In this document: positions 52,387-61,361 of the stretch, piece after piece | Layout: every line of letters starts with the position of its first letter | Numbering within the stretch: the stretch's first letter is position 1 | From: Micromonospora sp. NBRC 110009 | GTDB lineage: Bacteria; Actinomycetota; Actinomycetes; Mycobacteriales; Micromonosporaceae | NCBI RefSeq assembly: GCF_030518795.1 | Contig: NZ_CP130427.1 | Span: 1,302,001-1,366,000, forward strand | Reading direction: 5' to 3' | Length of the DNA: 64,000 bases | Translations under genes and position numbers: made by a program | The notes under the pieces: generated by a model | What the model saw: the letters and a program-made list of their open reading frames with translations, nothing else | The model's database searches: none | Told to the model about the DNA's origin: nothing

Positions 52387-54918
52387 TCAGGACGCGCCGT
52401 CGGCGCGGAGCGGGAAGACGTTGCCCTGGGCGTTGTCGCGCAGCGACCCCAGCACCGCCCCGATCTTGTCCGCCGGCATCGGCTTGAAGAAGTGGTAGCC
52501 CTGCGCGGCGGTGCAGCCCAGCTCCGCCAGGGCGGTCCGCTGCTCGGCGGTCTCCACCCCCTCGGCCACCACCCGCAGCCCCAGCTCATGGGCGAGCCCG
52601 ACGGTGGTCCGGACGATCGCCGCCGCCTCCGGCGAGTCGGCCATCCGGATCACGAAGGAGCGGTCGACCTTCAGCTCGTCCACGGCGATCCGGGTCAGGA
52701 AGGTCAGCGACGAGAACCCGGTGCCGAAGTCGTCGACGGCCAGCTGCACCCCCATCGACCGCAGGGTGGCCAGCACCTCGTCGATGACCTCCAGCTCGCT
52801 CATCACCACCGTCTCGGTGATCTCCAGGACCAGCCGGTGCGGCGGGACCTGGTGCCGGCGCAGCGCGTCGCCGATCTCCCCGGGCAGCCGCGGGTCGAGC
52901 AGGCTGCGCGCCGAGAGGTTGACCGAGATCGGCACCTCCAGCCCCTCCCTGGCCCAGTCCGCCGCCACCGCGAGCGCCTTGTCCAGCACGTACCGGGTGA
53001 AGGTGCCGAGCTGCTCGCTGCTCTCCACCGGCCGGATGAAGTCGGCCGGGCCGAGCCAGCCGCGGCGGGGGTGCTGCCAGCGGATCAACGCCTCCACCCC
53101 GGTCGGCGCGCCGGTGGCCAGGTCCACCGCCGGCTGCAACGCCAGCACGAGCTGGTCGTCGGCCTCCAACGCCTCCCGCAGCTCGGCGAGGAGCGCCAGG
53201 TGGTCGGTGCTCGCCGCGTCGCGGGAGCTGTCGTACGCGGCGACGCTGCCGCCGCCCTCCTTCGCCTGGTACATGGCGATGTCGGCCCGGCGCAGCAGCT
53301 CGATCATGTCGGCGGTGCCCGCGTCGGCGACCACCACCCCGACCGCCACCTCGACGGACATCCGCACCCCGGCCACCTCGGTCGGCGCGGCGAGCCGCTC
53401 GGCGATCTCCCGGGCCTGGCGCAGCGCGTACGCGATCGGGGCGGTCCGGTCGTCGATCACCGGGACCGCGGTCAGCAGCAGGGCGAACTCGTCGCCGCCG
53501 AGCCGGCCGAGCAGGTCGCCGGGGCGGGCCAGGGCGGCCAGCCGGTTCGCGGTCAGCCGCAGCAGCTGGTCCCCCGCCGCGTGCCCCAGGGTGTCGTTGA
53601 CCTCCTTGAACTGGTTGACGTCGAGCAGCAGCAGCGCCACCGGGTGGTCGTGGGCGCGCTGCCGCAGCGCCTGGTCGCCCTTGGTGAGCATGGCGGCCCG
53701 GTTGAGCAGCCCGGTGAGCTGGTCGTGCACCGCCTCGTAGGACGACCGGGCGGTGACCAGCCGCAGCTCGCGGTGGGTGGCGGCGTCGTGCAGGGCGGCG
53801 GCCAGCGCGTCGCCGAACGCGGCGACGCCGTCCCGTTCCCGGTTGGTCGGCGGCGCGGACCGGGGGAAATGGACCCGCAGCTGACCCACCTCCGCGCTGC
53901 CCACCACGAGCGACCGCACCAGCTCGTGGTCGCCCGATGCGGTGGGCGACGGCGGTGACACCTCCCGGTCGCGGACCTGACCGCCGGCGTCCGCCCGGTA
54001 ACGGCGCCACCGGCCGTCGCCCCGGGCGACGTCCACCTCGACCAGTTCGGCGCCGAACAGGCTGAGGCCGCCGGTCGCGGCGGCGGTCGCCACACCGCGC
54101 TCGTCGAGCTGGTTGAGCGCGGCCGTGGCCTCGGCGAACGCCCGCCAGGTGCGCCGCTCCTGGTCGGCCCGGAGCCGGTGCCGGTAGGTCTGCTGGAGCA
54201 GCCACAGCGGCGGCGGGAGGAGCAGCAGCCAGCGAGGGTCCAGCTCCAGCAGCGCCACCACCACCAGGCCGACCGCCACGTTGCCGACGAACATGAGCAG
54301 CTTGCCGCGGAGCGCGGCGAACAGCGGCGGACCGATCGGGATGCCGTGCCGCAGCGCGAGGCTCGCGCCGCCCAGCCAGGCGGTGGTGAGCAGGTAGACC
54401 ACCGACCCGACGATCAGCGCGGCGGCGAGTTCCGGGGTCGGCGCGGCGAGCAGCGGCCGGCCGAGCGCGCTGGCCACCGCGGCGGCGAGCGCGGCGGCGG
54501 CGGTCAGGGAGGCGATGATCCGGACCAGCTCCAGCACCGGCCGGCGGTCGGTGAGCAGGGACATCGAGGTCCAGGCGGCCCCGGCGCCGAGCAGGGCCGC
54601 GGCCGGCAGCCAGCCGGCCGGTACGAGATAGAGGCAGACGATGAGGGCGGCCTCGCCCCAGGTGATGCTGACCATGCCGGCGGCGGTCCGGAACCGCAGG
54701 CGGGCGAGCTGGGCCACGGCGAACGTGGCGACCGCGAGGCCGAACCGGGCGGGTGGCGGCAGCGGGTCGTCCGGCGGGAGGGACGCGGGGACGGTGAGCC
54801 CCACCAGGGTGGCCACCAGGGCGGTGACCGCGACGGCCGCGGTCACCAGGAGGACGCCGGCCGGCGTGCCACGCAGGCCGAGCCGGTCCGGGGGGTGAGC
54901 TTCCCCGCCGGAGGTCAC
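52387..54918 (-). CDS. Membrane-bound GGDEF-EAL protein (cyclic di-GMP turnover)
   Basis: An 843-residue protein. The first 225 residues form about seven membrane helices (MASE-like sensor). A central linker resembles a short GAF/PAS-like region. Residues about 395-560 are a GGDEF domain with intact LGGDEFA, and 570-830 an EAL domain with intact GVEALIRWQHPRRGWL, the ITETVVM metal segment and VAVDDFGTGFSSLTFL. Both catalytic motifs look functional, so the protein could make and degrade cyclic di-GMP, with the balance set by its membrane sensor. It interrupts an otherwise conserved gene order. GTG 54918 lacks a strong ribosome-binding site. Confidence 0.9.
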   Translation of the reverse strand: MTSGGEAHPPDRLGLRGTPAGVLLVTAAVAVTALVATLVGLTVPASLPPDDPLPPPARFGLAVATFAVAQLARLRFRTAAGMVSITWGEAALIVCLYLVPAGWLPAAALLGAGAAWTSMSLLTDRRPVLELVRIIASLTAAAALAAAVASALGRPLLAAPTPELAAALIVGSVVYLLTTAWLGGASLALRHGIPIGPPLFAALRGKLLMFVGNVAVGLVVVALLELDPRWLLLLPPPLWLLQQTYRHRLRADQERRTWRAFAEATAALNQLDERGVATAAATGGLSLFGAELVEVDVARGDGRWRRYRADAGGQVRDREVSPPSPTASGDHELVRSLVVGSAEVGQLRVHFPRSAPPTNRERDGVAAFGDALAAALHDAATHRELRLVTARSSYEAVHDQLTGLLNRAAMLTKGDQALRQRAHDHPVALLLLDVNQFKEVNDTLGHAAGDQLLRLTANRLAALARPGDLLGRLGGDEFALLLTAVPVIDDRTAPIAYALRQAREIAERLAAPTEVAGVRMSVEVAVGVVVADAGTADMIELLRRADIAMYQAKEGGGSVAAYDSSRDAASTDHLALLAELREALEADDQLVLALQPAVDLATGAPTGVEALIRWQHPRRGWLGPADFIRPVESSEQLGTFTRYVLDKALAVAADWAREGLEVPISVNLSARSLLDPRLPGEIGDALRRHQVPPHRLVLEITETVVMSELEVIDEVLATLRSMGVQLAVDDFGTGFSSLTFLTRIAVDELKVDRSFVIRMADSPEAAAIVRTTVGLAHELGLRVVAEGVETAEQRTALAELGCTAAQGYHFFKPMPADKIGAVLGSLRDNAQGNVFPLRADGAS

Positions 54919-55096
54919 GGGCCCACCCCGTCCACCGGTGGTCCGAGGGCACGGCGGGCGGCCACGGCTGCCACGGACATCGGCGCCCCCTCCCGCGCAC
55001 GGCTCAGGGACTTTCGGTCCCCCGGCGGAAGGCTAAGCCAAAGCCGGTGGTCGCAACAGGGGGCGACGACCGGCTTCGGCGTGATTCACCCGCCGA

Positions 55097-55390
55097 CTAC
55101 CCGTTCCGGTGCTGCTGGGAGCCGTTGGGAGCGTCCGATGGTGATTCCTGCGATGAGGTCGCGTCTGTCGGATCGGCGACTGACGCATCGGTGCGACTGT
55201 GGTCGGCCGGGCCGGCCTGCGGCGGGAACCGGTCGGGCAGCCGGCGCAGCCGGGCGTTCATGTTGCGGATCAGCAGGATGGTGACGGTGGCCAGCGCAAT
55301 GATGAGGAAGAGGCCCATCGGGCCGGCCAGGCCACCCGTACGGGTGTCACCGAAGTTGTTCTCCGCGAGCACCTGGGCGGTGGTCAGCAT
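55097..55390 (-). CDS. Small single-pass membrane protein downstream of mca
   Basis: A 97-residue protein with one membrane helix (GPMGLFLIIALATVTILLIR) followed by a basic juxtamembrane segment (NMNARLRRLPDRF) and a polar disordered tail. It follows mca by 48 bases in the same direction, as Rv1083 accompanies mca in mycobacteria. That conserved link hints at a role with mycothiol-dependent detoxification, but no function is known. Confidence 0.82.
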   Translation of the reverse strand: MLTTAQVLAENNFGDTRTGGLAGPMGLFLIIALATVTILLIRNMNARLRRLPDRFPPQAGPADHSRTDASVADPTDATSSQESPSDAPNGSQQHRNG

Positions 55391-55438
55391 GGTGTTCCTC
55401 CGATGTGCGGCTGACCACCAGGGTAGCCCTCCGCCGGA

Positions 55439-56320
55439 TCAGCGGGCATGCGCCGTCTCCCGAACGCCGGCGAACAGGTCGGACTCGGGCAGCGGGCTGT
55501 CCACCAGCGAGCGGGCGAGCTGGTAGTCCTCCGTCGGCCAGGCGCGCTGCTGCAGCTCCATCGGCACGTGGAACCAGAAGCCGTCCGGGTCGATCTGGGT
55601 GGCGTGGGCCCGCAGGGCGTCGTCGCGGACCGGGAAGTATTCGGCGCACTCCACCCGGGTGGTGATCCGGGGGCCCTTGTCGGGGCGGTCCTCCCAGCGC
55701 TTGAGCCACTCCTCGTACGGCGACTCCAGGCCGGCTTCGAGCATCGTCTCGTGCAACGCGGTGATCTTGCCCTTGGAGAAGCCGATGTCGTAGTAGAGCT
55801 TCAGCGGCTGCCAGGGCTCGCCCAGCTCGGGGTGGCGCTCCGGGTCGCCGGCGGCCTCGAACGCGGCGACGGTCACCTGGTGGGTCATGATGTGGTCGGG
55901 GTGCGGGTAGCCGCCCTCCTCGTCGTACGTGGTGACGACGTGCGGGCGGAACTGACGCATCAACCGCACCAGCGGGGCCGCGGCGACCTCGACGTCCTGG
56001 AGCGCGAAGCAACCCTCGGGCAGCGGCGGCAGCGGGTCGCCCTCGGGCAGCCCGGAGTCGACGAAGCCGAGCCAGGCCTGCTCGATGCCGAGGATCGCGC
56101 GGGCGGCGTCCATCTCGGCGCGGCGGATCTCGGCGATGTTGGCCCAGACGTCCGGGCGGTCCATCTTCGGGTTGAGCACGCTCCCCCGCTCGCCACCCGT
56201 ACAGGTAACGACCAGGACATCGACGCCTTCGGCGACGTATTTCGCCGTGGTCGCGGCACCCTTGCTCGACTCGTCGTCGGGATGGGCGTGCACCGCCATG
56301 AGACGCAACTGCTGGGCCAC
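55439..56320 (-). CDS. mca: Mycothiol S-conjugate amidase
   Basis: A 293-residue zinc amidase of the LmbE/MshB family that cleaves mycothiol S-conjugates, releasing a mercapturic acid for export and glucosaminyl-inositol for reuse. The metal site is AHPDDES (residues 12-18) with the second site HPDH (140-143). The length and segments [20 protein letters not shown] and [19 protein letters not shown] favour Mca over the deacetylase MshB. GTG 56320 is preferred over longer upstream frames because GAGGAG lies about nine bases ahead. It indicates that the organism makes mycothiol. Confidence 0.94.
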   Translation of the reverse strand: MAQQLRLMAVHAHPDDESSKGAATTAKYVAEGVDVLVVTCTGGERGSVLNPKMDRPDVWANIAEIRRAEMDAARAILGIEQAWLGFVDSGLPEGDPLPPLPEGCFALQDVEVAAAPLVRLMRQFRPHVVTTYDEEGGYPHPDHIMTHQVTVAAFEAAGDPERHPELGEPWQPLKLYYDIGFSKGKITALHETMLEAGLESPYEEWLKRWEDRPDKGPRITTRVECAEYFPVRDDALRAHATQIDPDGFWFHVPMELQQRAWPTEDYQLARSLVDSPLPESDLFAGVRETAHAR

Positions 56321-56532
56321 CTTCGGCGCTCCTCGTCTGTGCCGACCGGCCGGGCCCACCCGGGCCGGACCGGCTGACCTGCCGGAATCTTCCCGCGCGC
56401 CTGCGAAAGCCCCCGTGCTGGCCGGTCGGCGGCTCCGCCGACCTGCCATCCTTGACTCAGCGCCGGGCTGGGAAGATGGACTCTGCCATTCTTGCCGATG
56501 CCGCCGACCACAACGCCAGGAGATACCCGCCG

Positions 56533-56967
56533 GTGAGCGAGACGCACGCCACAATCGCACCGGGTGCGCCGGTGTTCCCGCCCGGCCGCTACGGCCGCCG
56601 CCGGGAGCGGGGGCGCCGCCGTCCGCTCCTGCTGGTCGGGCTGGCGGCCGCGCTGCTGGCGGTCCTCGGGCTGGTCGCCGCCAAGCTCTACGACCAGTAC
56701 GGCGACCCCGAGTACCGGGCCGAGGTGATCACCTACACCGGGATCACCGACACGCGGGTGGTGGTCGACTTCCGGGTCACCGTGCCCCCGGGCGGGTCGG
56801 CGACCTGCCTGCTGCGGGCCCGGTCGCACGACGGCGCCGAGGTGGGACAGGCCGAGGCCACCGTGACGGCCCGCCCCGGCCAGCGGCACGTCACCGCCCG
56901 GCACGAGGTGCCCACCACCGCCCGCCCGTTCATCGGTGAGGTGCTGCGCTGCCGGCCGGCCGGCTGA
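56533..56967 (+). CDS. DUF4307 domain-containing membrane protein
   Basis: A 144-residue protein with a short basic cytoplasmic N-terminus ([15 protein letters not shown]), one membrane helix ([20 protein letters not shown]) and an external beta-sandwich-like domain with two cysteines ([15 protein letters not shown]). This is the DUF4307 architecture. It lies between divergent mca and greA, the same order as Rv1081c in mycobacteria. GTG 56533 has AGGAG ten bases upstream and is preferred to starts further upstream. Function unknown. Confidence 0.88.
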   Translation: MSETHATIAPGAPVFPPGRYGRRRERGRRRPLLLVGLAAALLAVLGLVAAKLYDQYGDPEYRAEVITYTGITDTRVVVDFRVTVPPGGSATCLLRARSHDGAEVGQAEATVTARPGQRHVTARHEVPTTARPFIGEVLRCRPAG

Positions 56968-57109
56968 CCTCACGCGGCCCGGCCCGCCCACGCGTACCCC
57001 CGGTTCAGCCAGCGGCACCGGGGGTGATCGGCGACACCCTGACGGGTGCGGCACTGGTAACTTGGTAGTTCACCTGTCAGCCAGTCCGCACCAACCGAGG
57101 AGACCGCCT

Positions 57110-57610
57110 GTGTCCACCAACGGCAACGAGGCGCCCGCCACCTGGCTGTCCCAGGAAGCGTACGACCGCCTGCAGGCCGAGCTCGACGAGCACATCGCCA
57201 ACCGGCCGGTCATCGCCGCCGAGATCAACGCCCGCCGCGAGGAGGGCGACCTGCGGGAGAACGGCGGCTACCACGCCGCCCGCGAGGAGCAGGGCAAGGC
57301 CGAGGGGCGCATCCTCTACCTGAAGGAGCTGCTCCGCACCGCCCAGGTGGGCGAGGCCCCGACCGCCGACGCGGTGTCGCCCGGCATGGTCGTGACGATC
57401 TACTTCGACGACGACGCCGACGACACGGAGACCTTCCTGCTCGGCTCCCGGGAGATCGCCTCCACCACCGACCTGACCGTCTACAGCCCCGAGTCCGCGC
57501 TCGGCAAGGCGATCCTGGGCGGCAAGGAGGGCCAGACCTGCACCTACAAGGCACCGAGCGGCGCCGACATCAAGGTGACGGTCGTCAAGTTCGAGCCCTT
57601 CACCGGCTGA
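57110..57610 (+). CDS. greA: Transcription elongation factor GreA
   Basis: A 166-residue GreA that rescues backtracked RNA polymerase by stimulating cleavage of the RNA 3' end. The N-terminal coiled coil carries the acidic tip (ARREEGDLRENGGYHAAREE) that reaches the active centre, and the C-terminal FKBP-like domain binds polymerase (ETFLLGSREIASTTDLTVYS; SPESALGKAILGGKEGQTC). GTG 57110 follows GAGGAG. Separated from the DUF4307 gene by 142 bases; probably has its own promoter. Confidence 0.95.
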   Translation: MSTNGNEAPATWLSQEAYDRLQAELDEHIANRPVIAAEINARREEGDLRENGGYHAAREEQGKAEGRILYLKELLRTAQVGEAPTADAVSPGMVVTIYFDDDADDTETFLLGSREIASTTDLTVYSPESALGKAILGGKEGQTCTYKAPSGADIKVTVVKFEPFTG

Positions 57611-57687
57611 GAGCCACCGGACCCGCGCCGGCCGGCTCGGGTCCGACCCCGACCGAGGCTGACAGGCTCCTCGGACCCGAGCCACCC

Positions 57688-57728
57688 GCGACCGCCCCGG
57701 ACCGAATCATCGGCCGGGGCGGTCGCGT
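57688..57728. terminator. Bidirectional hairpin terminator between greA and ilvA
   Basis: A perfect 14-bp stem (CGCGACCGCCCCGG / CCGGGGCGGTCGCG) with a 13-base loop lies between the convergent greA and threonine ammonia-lyase genes. Confidence 0.8.
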
Positions 57729-57744
57729 CGTCGCGGACCGGGAA

Positions 57745-58965
57745 TCACGACTCGGCCGCGAACACCACCTGGTAGCCGCTGGCCCGCAGGGCGCTGATCA
57801 GCTTGTCCGAGTGCTCCACGCCGCGGGTCTCCACCGAGAGCGCCACCTCCACCTCGCCGAGGCGCAGGTGCGGGTTCGCCCGCTGGTGCTCCACGTCCAC
57901 CACGTTGGCCCGGTGCTCGGCGATCTCGCTGAGCAGCGAGGCGAGCTGACCCGGCCGGTCCGTGCAGCGGACGGTCACCCGCAGGTAGCGGCCGGCGGCG
58001 GCCAGGCCGTGCTCGATCACCCGCAGCATCAGCAGCGGGTCGATGTTGCCGCCGGAGAGCACCGCCACCACCGGCGCCTCCACCTCGACCGCCCCGGCCA
58101 GCAGCGCGGCCACCCCGACCGCGCCGGCCGGCTCCACCACCTGCTTGCCGCGCTCCAGCAGCATCAGCAGGGCCCGGGAGATGTCCTCCTCGGAGACGGT
58201 GACGATCTCGTCGACCAGCTTGCGGACGTGGGTGAAGGTCAGGTCACCGGGACGGCCGACCGCGATGCCGTCGGCGATCGTCGAGAACGACGGCAGGCGG
58301 ACCGGCTCGCCGGCCTTGAGCGAGGGCGGGAACGCCGCGGCGGTCGCCGCCTGCACGCCGATCACGCGTACGTCGGGACGCAGCGCCTTGGCGGCCACCG
58401 CCATCCCGGAGATCAGGCCACCGCCGCCCACCCCGGTCACGATCGTCCTGACGTCCGGGCACTGTTCGAGGATCTCCAGCGCCACCGTGCCCTGACCGGC
58501 GATGACGTCCGGATGGTCGAACGGGTGGATGAACATCGCCCCGGTGCGCTCGGCGAAGGTCTGCGCCGCGACCAGCGACTCGTCCACCGTGTTGCCGACC
58601 AGTTCGACCGCGGCGCCGTACCCCTTCGTGGCGGCCACCTTGGGCAGCGGCGCGTTGACCGGCATGAAGACCGTGGCGTGCGTGCCAACCAGGCCGGCGG
58701 CGAGCGCCACCCCCTGCGCGTGGTTGCCGGCGCTCGCCGCGACCACGCCGCGTTCCCGCTCCTCGGCGGAGAGCCGGGAGATCCGCACGTACGCCCCGCG
58801 CACCTTGTACGACCCGGCGCGTTGCACGTTCTCGCACTTCAGCCACGCCGGACCGCCCAGCACGGCGCTGAGCGGCCGGGAGGGCTCCAGCGGGGTGGTC
58901 CGGGTGACGCCGGCGAGCAGTTCCCGCGCGGCCTGTACGTCGGCGAGACCGACCAGTTCCGTCAT
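57745..58965 (-). CDS. ilvA: Threonine ammonia-lyase with C-terminal ACT domain
   Basis: A 406-residue PLP enzyme converting threonine to 2-oxobutanoate and ammonia. The PLP lysine lies in QRAGSYKVRGAY (about residue 54) and the phosphate-binding glycine loop in VTGVGGGGLISG. A single ACT-type regulatory domain occupies about 330-406 (YLRVTVRCTDRPGQLASLLS). One ACT domain and this length resemble the catabolic/allosteric TdcB-like form rather than the two-ACT biosynthetic enzyme, so it may serve either isoleucine synthesis or threonine breakdown. ATG 58965 overlaps the stop of the DUF4328 gene. Confidence 0.92.
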   Translation of the reverse strand: MTELVGLADVQAARELLAGVTRTTPLEPSRPLSAVLGGPAWLKCENVQRAGSYKVRGAYVRISRLSAEERERGVVAASAGNHAQGVALAAGLVGTHATVFMPVNAPLPKVAATKGYGAAVELVGNTVDESLVAAQTFAERTGAMFIHPFDHPDVIAGQGTVALEILEQCPDVRTIVTGVGGGGLISGMAVAAKALRPDVRVIGVQAATAAAFPPSLKAGEPVRLPSFSTIADGIAVGRPGDLTFTHVRKLVDEIVTVSEEDISRALLMLLERGKQVVEPAGAVGVAALLAGAVEVEAPVVAVLSGGNIDPLLMLRVIEHGLAAAGRYLRVTVRCTDRPGQLASLLSEIAEHRANVVDVEHQRANPHLRLGEVEVALSVETRGVEHSDKLISALRASGYQVVFAAES

Positions 58966-59891
58966 GCCCCGATCGTGCCACCCGCCCCCGGGGGAACCTG
59001 CGGCGACGCCACGGTCGGATCGCTCGCGACCTGCGGCGACGGCCCGGTCACGGGCTGCGTCGGGTAGCCCACGGCGTACCCGGCCGGCGCGCCGGGCCAG
59101 CCGGGGGCGACCGGCCAGGCCGGTGCGGCACGCGCGATCCGGTCCTGTTGGGCGGCGGAGATCCGGCGGATCAGCACGATCAGCGTGACCCCGGCGACCA
59201 GGCAGGCGGCCGTGGGGATCAGCCGCGGGCCGATCGCGTCCTGGTAGTAGCGGACGTACGTCTGGAACTCCGCGTCGCTGCGGGGCCACTCGGTCAGCCT
59301 GGTGTACCGCTGGTCGTCGAGTCGGCTGACGACGCGCTCGCCGAAGGTGAACACCAGCCAGGCGGCCCACCAGAGCCCGACCAGGCCGGGGGTGCTCCGG
59401 CGCCACAGGCTGTCCCGGGCCACGTTGGCCACCACCCGCGCCGGCACCACGAAGTTGGCGAACGGCACCAGCCACCCGGCGATCGCCCATCCCGGACCCA
59501 TCGTCGGCAGGGCCCCCGGAAACGCCTCGAGGTTCTTCCGCACCCGCCAGGTCCAGATGATCACCAGCACCGCAGCGGTCAGGAAGGCCAGCAGGTAGGG
59601 CAGGACAAGGAGGAGTTCGGCCACCGCCGCGCCCATCAGCAGGTCGCGGTCGGCCTGCTCGGCCGCCGCGCGGGCCACCCGCACCCCGACGACGGGGAAC
59701 AGCGCGCTCGGCAGGTAGAGCACGCTGGCCGCGCCGACCGCGATCGCGGCGGCCGTGCCCAGGCCGCGCACCGCGTACGTGGGCACGCCGGGGCTGACCG
59801 CCGGCTGGCCGAGCGGGGTGCCGCAGCGCTGGCACTCGTTGAAGGCCGGGGACGTGGCGTCCCCGCAGGTCTGGCAGGGCATCGACGTCAT
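58962..59891 (-). CDS. DUF4328 domain membrane protein with zinc ribbon
   Basis: A 309-residue protein. The first 27 residues are a zinc ribbon (CQTCGDATSPAFNECQRCG). Four predicted membrane helices follow (including VAELLLVLPYLLAFLTAAVL and LIPTAACLVAGVTLIVLI) around the DUF4328 core RKNLEAFPGALPTMGPGWAI and AGWLVPFANFVVPARVVANV. The C-terminal 70 residues are proline-rich and disordered. Its stop overlaps the ilvA start by four bases (ATGA), coupling an unknown membrane protein to threonine ammonia-lyase; whether that is functional is unclear. Confidence 0.87.
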   Translation of the reverse strand: MTSMPCQTCGDATSPAFNECQRCGTPLGQPAVSPGVPTYAVRGLGTAAAIAVGAASVLYLPSALFPVVGVRVARAAAEQADRDLLMGAAVAELLLVLPYLLAFLTAAVLVIIWTWRVRKNLEAFPGALPTMGPGWAIAGWLVPFANFVVPARVVANVARDSLWRRSTPGLVGLWWAAWLVFTFGERVVSRLDDQRYTRLTEWPRSDAEFQTYVRYYQDAIGPRLIPTAACLVAGVTLIVLIRRISAAQQDRIARAAPAWPVAPGWPGAPAGYAVGYPTQPVTGPSPQVASDPTVASPQVPPGAGGTIGA

Positions 59892-59932
59892 CCCCCGTGG
59901 TCCGCGTGTGGAAGTGCGGACACGTTAGACGA

Positions 59933-61339
59933 TCATGCGGCGGCCGGCGACCCCGTGCCGACCCGGGGGTAGCCGGGGGCGTGCCGCTGCCAGGGGGCCT
60001 GCATCTCGAACTGGCCAGCGACGCCGAGCAGCAGCAGCTCCGAGCCGGGCGGGCCGACGAACTGCACGGCGACCGGCAGGCCGTCCGGGCGGCGGCCCAC
60101 CGGCACCACGATCGCCGGCAGCCCGGCGATGTTCCACGGCGCGGCGTACGGGGCGTACCGGATGTTGGCCCGCATGTTCGCCAGCCAGGAGCGACCGGAC
60201 CAGCCGGCAGCCTCCGGCGGCAGGGCGGCCAGCGCCGGGGTGAGCAGCAGGTCGATCGAGTGGTCGGCGAAGAAGTTCACGGACCGCTCGCGCCAGGCGG
60301 CCCGGTCGGCCTCGCGGACGTACCCCCGGCGCTGCGCCCACTCGCCGAGGCTGACGTGCCGGCGACTGCGCGCCTGCAGCCCGCGCCGCTCCACCCCGGC
60401 GGCCCGGACATCGGCGGCGGCCGCGGCGAACCAGGTGGCCAGGCCCTTGAGGCCGAGCGCGGTCGGGTAGATCGGGTCGGCAGGGACGGTGTCGTGCCCG
60501 GCGGCGGCGAGCAGCCGGCCGGCGGCGGCCACCGCGTCCCGGTTGGGGGCGTCCGGCGAGACGCCCCGAACCGGCGAGCGCAGCGAGACGCCCACCCGCA
60601 GCCGCTGCGGCGGCACCAGCTTCTCCGGGCGGCGGCCGGCCAGCACCGAGAAACCGACCGCCGCGTCGGCGACCGTGGTGGTCAACATGCCGTGCTCGGC
60701 GAGGCCGAACCAGTCGTCCGCGCCGAGCTGGTAGGGGATCACGCCCCGGCCGGGCTTGAGCCCGACCAGGCCGCAGCAGGCGGCCGGGATCCGGATCGAG
60801 CCGAGGCCGTCGTTGCCGTGCGCCATCGGCACCAGCCCGGCGGCCACCGCGGCGGCCGCGCCGCCGGAGGAGCCGCCGGGGGTGCGCCGCAGGTCCCAGG
60901 GGTTGCGGGTCACGCCGGTCTCGTCGTCGGTGAGCGCCCAGAGGCCGAGCTCCGGCATCCGGGTCACCCCGAGGATCACCGCGCCCGCACCGCGCAGGCG
61001 GCGGACCACCTCGTGGTCCGCCTCCGCCACCGGGGTACGGCAGGCGGCCGACCCGTTCCAGGTGGGCAGGCCGGCGACCGGGGTGTTCTCCTTGACCGCG
61101 ACCGGCACCCCGGCCAGCGGGAGGTTGGCCAGGTCGTCCTGCTCGTCGACCTTCTCCGCCTCGGTGATCGCCTCCCCGCCGCGCACCGTGCGGAACGCGG
61201 CCAGGTCGGCGTCGGTGCGCCCGATGTAATCCAGGTGGTCGGCCACCACCTGGGTGGCGGAGACGTCACCCCGGCGTACGCCCCGGGCGACCTGCTTGGC
61301 GGTCGCCCCCACCCAGGTCGTCGGCATGATGTCCGGCAC
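59933..61339 (-). CDS. Amidase (amidase signature family)
   Basis: A 468-residue amidase-signature enzyme hydrolysing an amide to acid and ammonia. The Ser-cisSer-Lys triad is visible: lysine in GVPVAVKENTPV, the cis-serine in GGSSGG and the nucleophile in GNDGLGSIRIPAACCG. GTG 61339 is chosen because GGGGAGG lies six bases ahead; ATG 61345 would leave no gap and ATG 61327 too large a one. The natural substrate is unknown; related enzymes act on short aliphatic or aromatic amides. It is separated from metB by only 22 bases in the same direction. Confidence 0.9.
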   Translation of the reverse strand: MPDIMPTTWVGATAKQVARGVRRGDVSATQVVADHLDYIGRTDADLAAFRTVRGGEAITEAEKVDEQDDLANLPLAGVPVAVKENTPVAGLPTWNGSAACRTPVAEADHEVVRRLRGAGAVILGVTRMPELGLWALTDDETGVTRNPWDLRRTPGGSSGGAAAAVAAGLVPMAHGNDGLGSIRIPAACCGLVGLKPGRGVIPYQLGADDWFGLAEHGMLTTTVADAAVGFSVLAGRRPEKLVPPQRLRVGVSLRSPVRGVSPDAPNRDAVAAAGRLLAAAGHDTVPADPIYPTALGLKGLATWFAAAAADVRAAGVERRGLQARSRRHVSLGEWAQRRGYVREADRAAWRERSVNFFADHSIDLLLTPALAALPPEAAGWSGRSWLANMRANIRYAPYAAPWNIAGLPAIVVPVGRRPDGLPVAVQFVGPPGSELLLLGVAGQFEMQAPWQRHAPGYPRVGTGSPAAA

Positions 61340-61361
61340 GGCCATCCTCCCCAGCCAGCGG

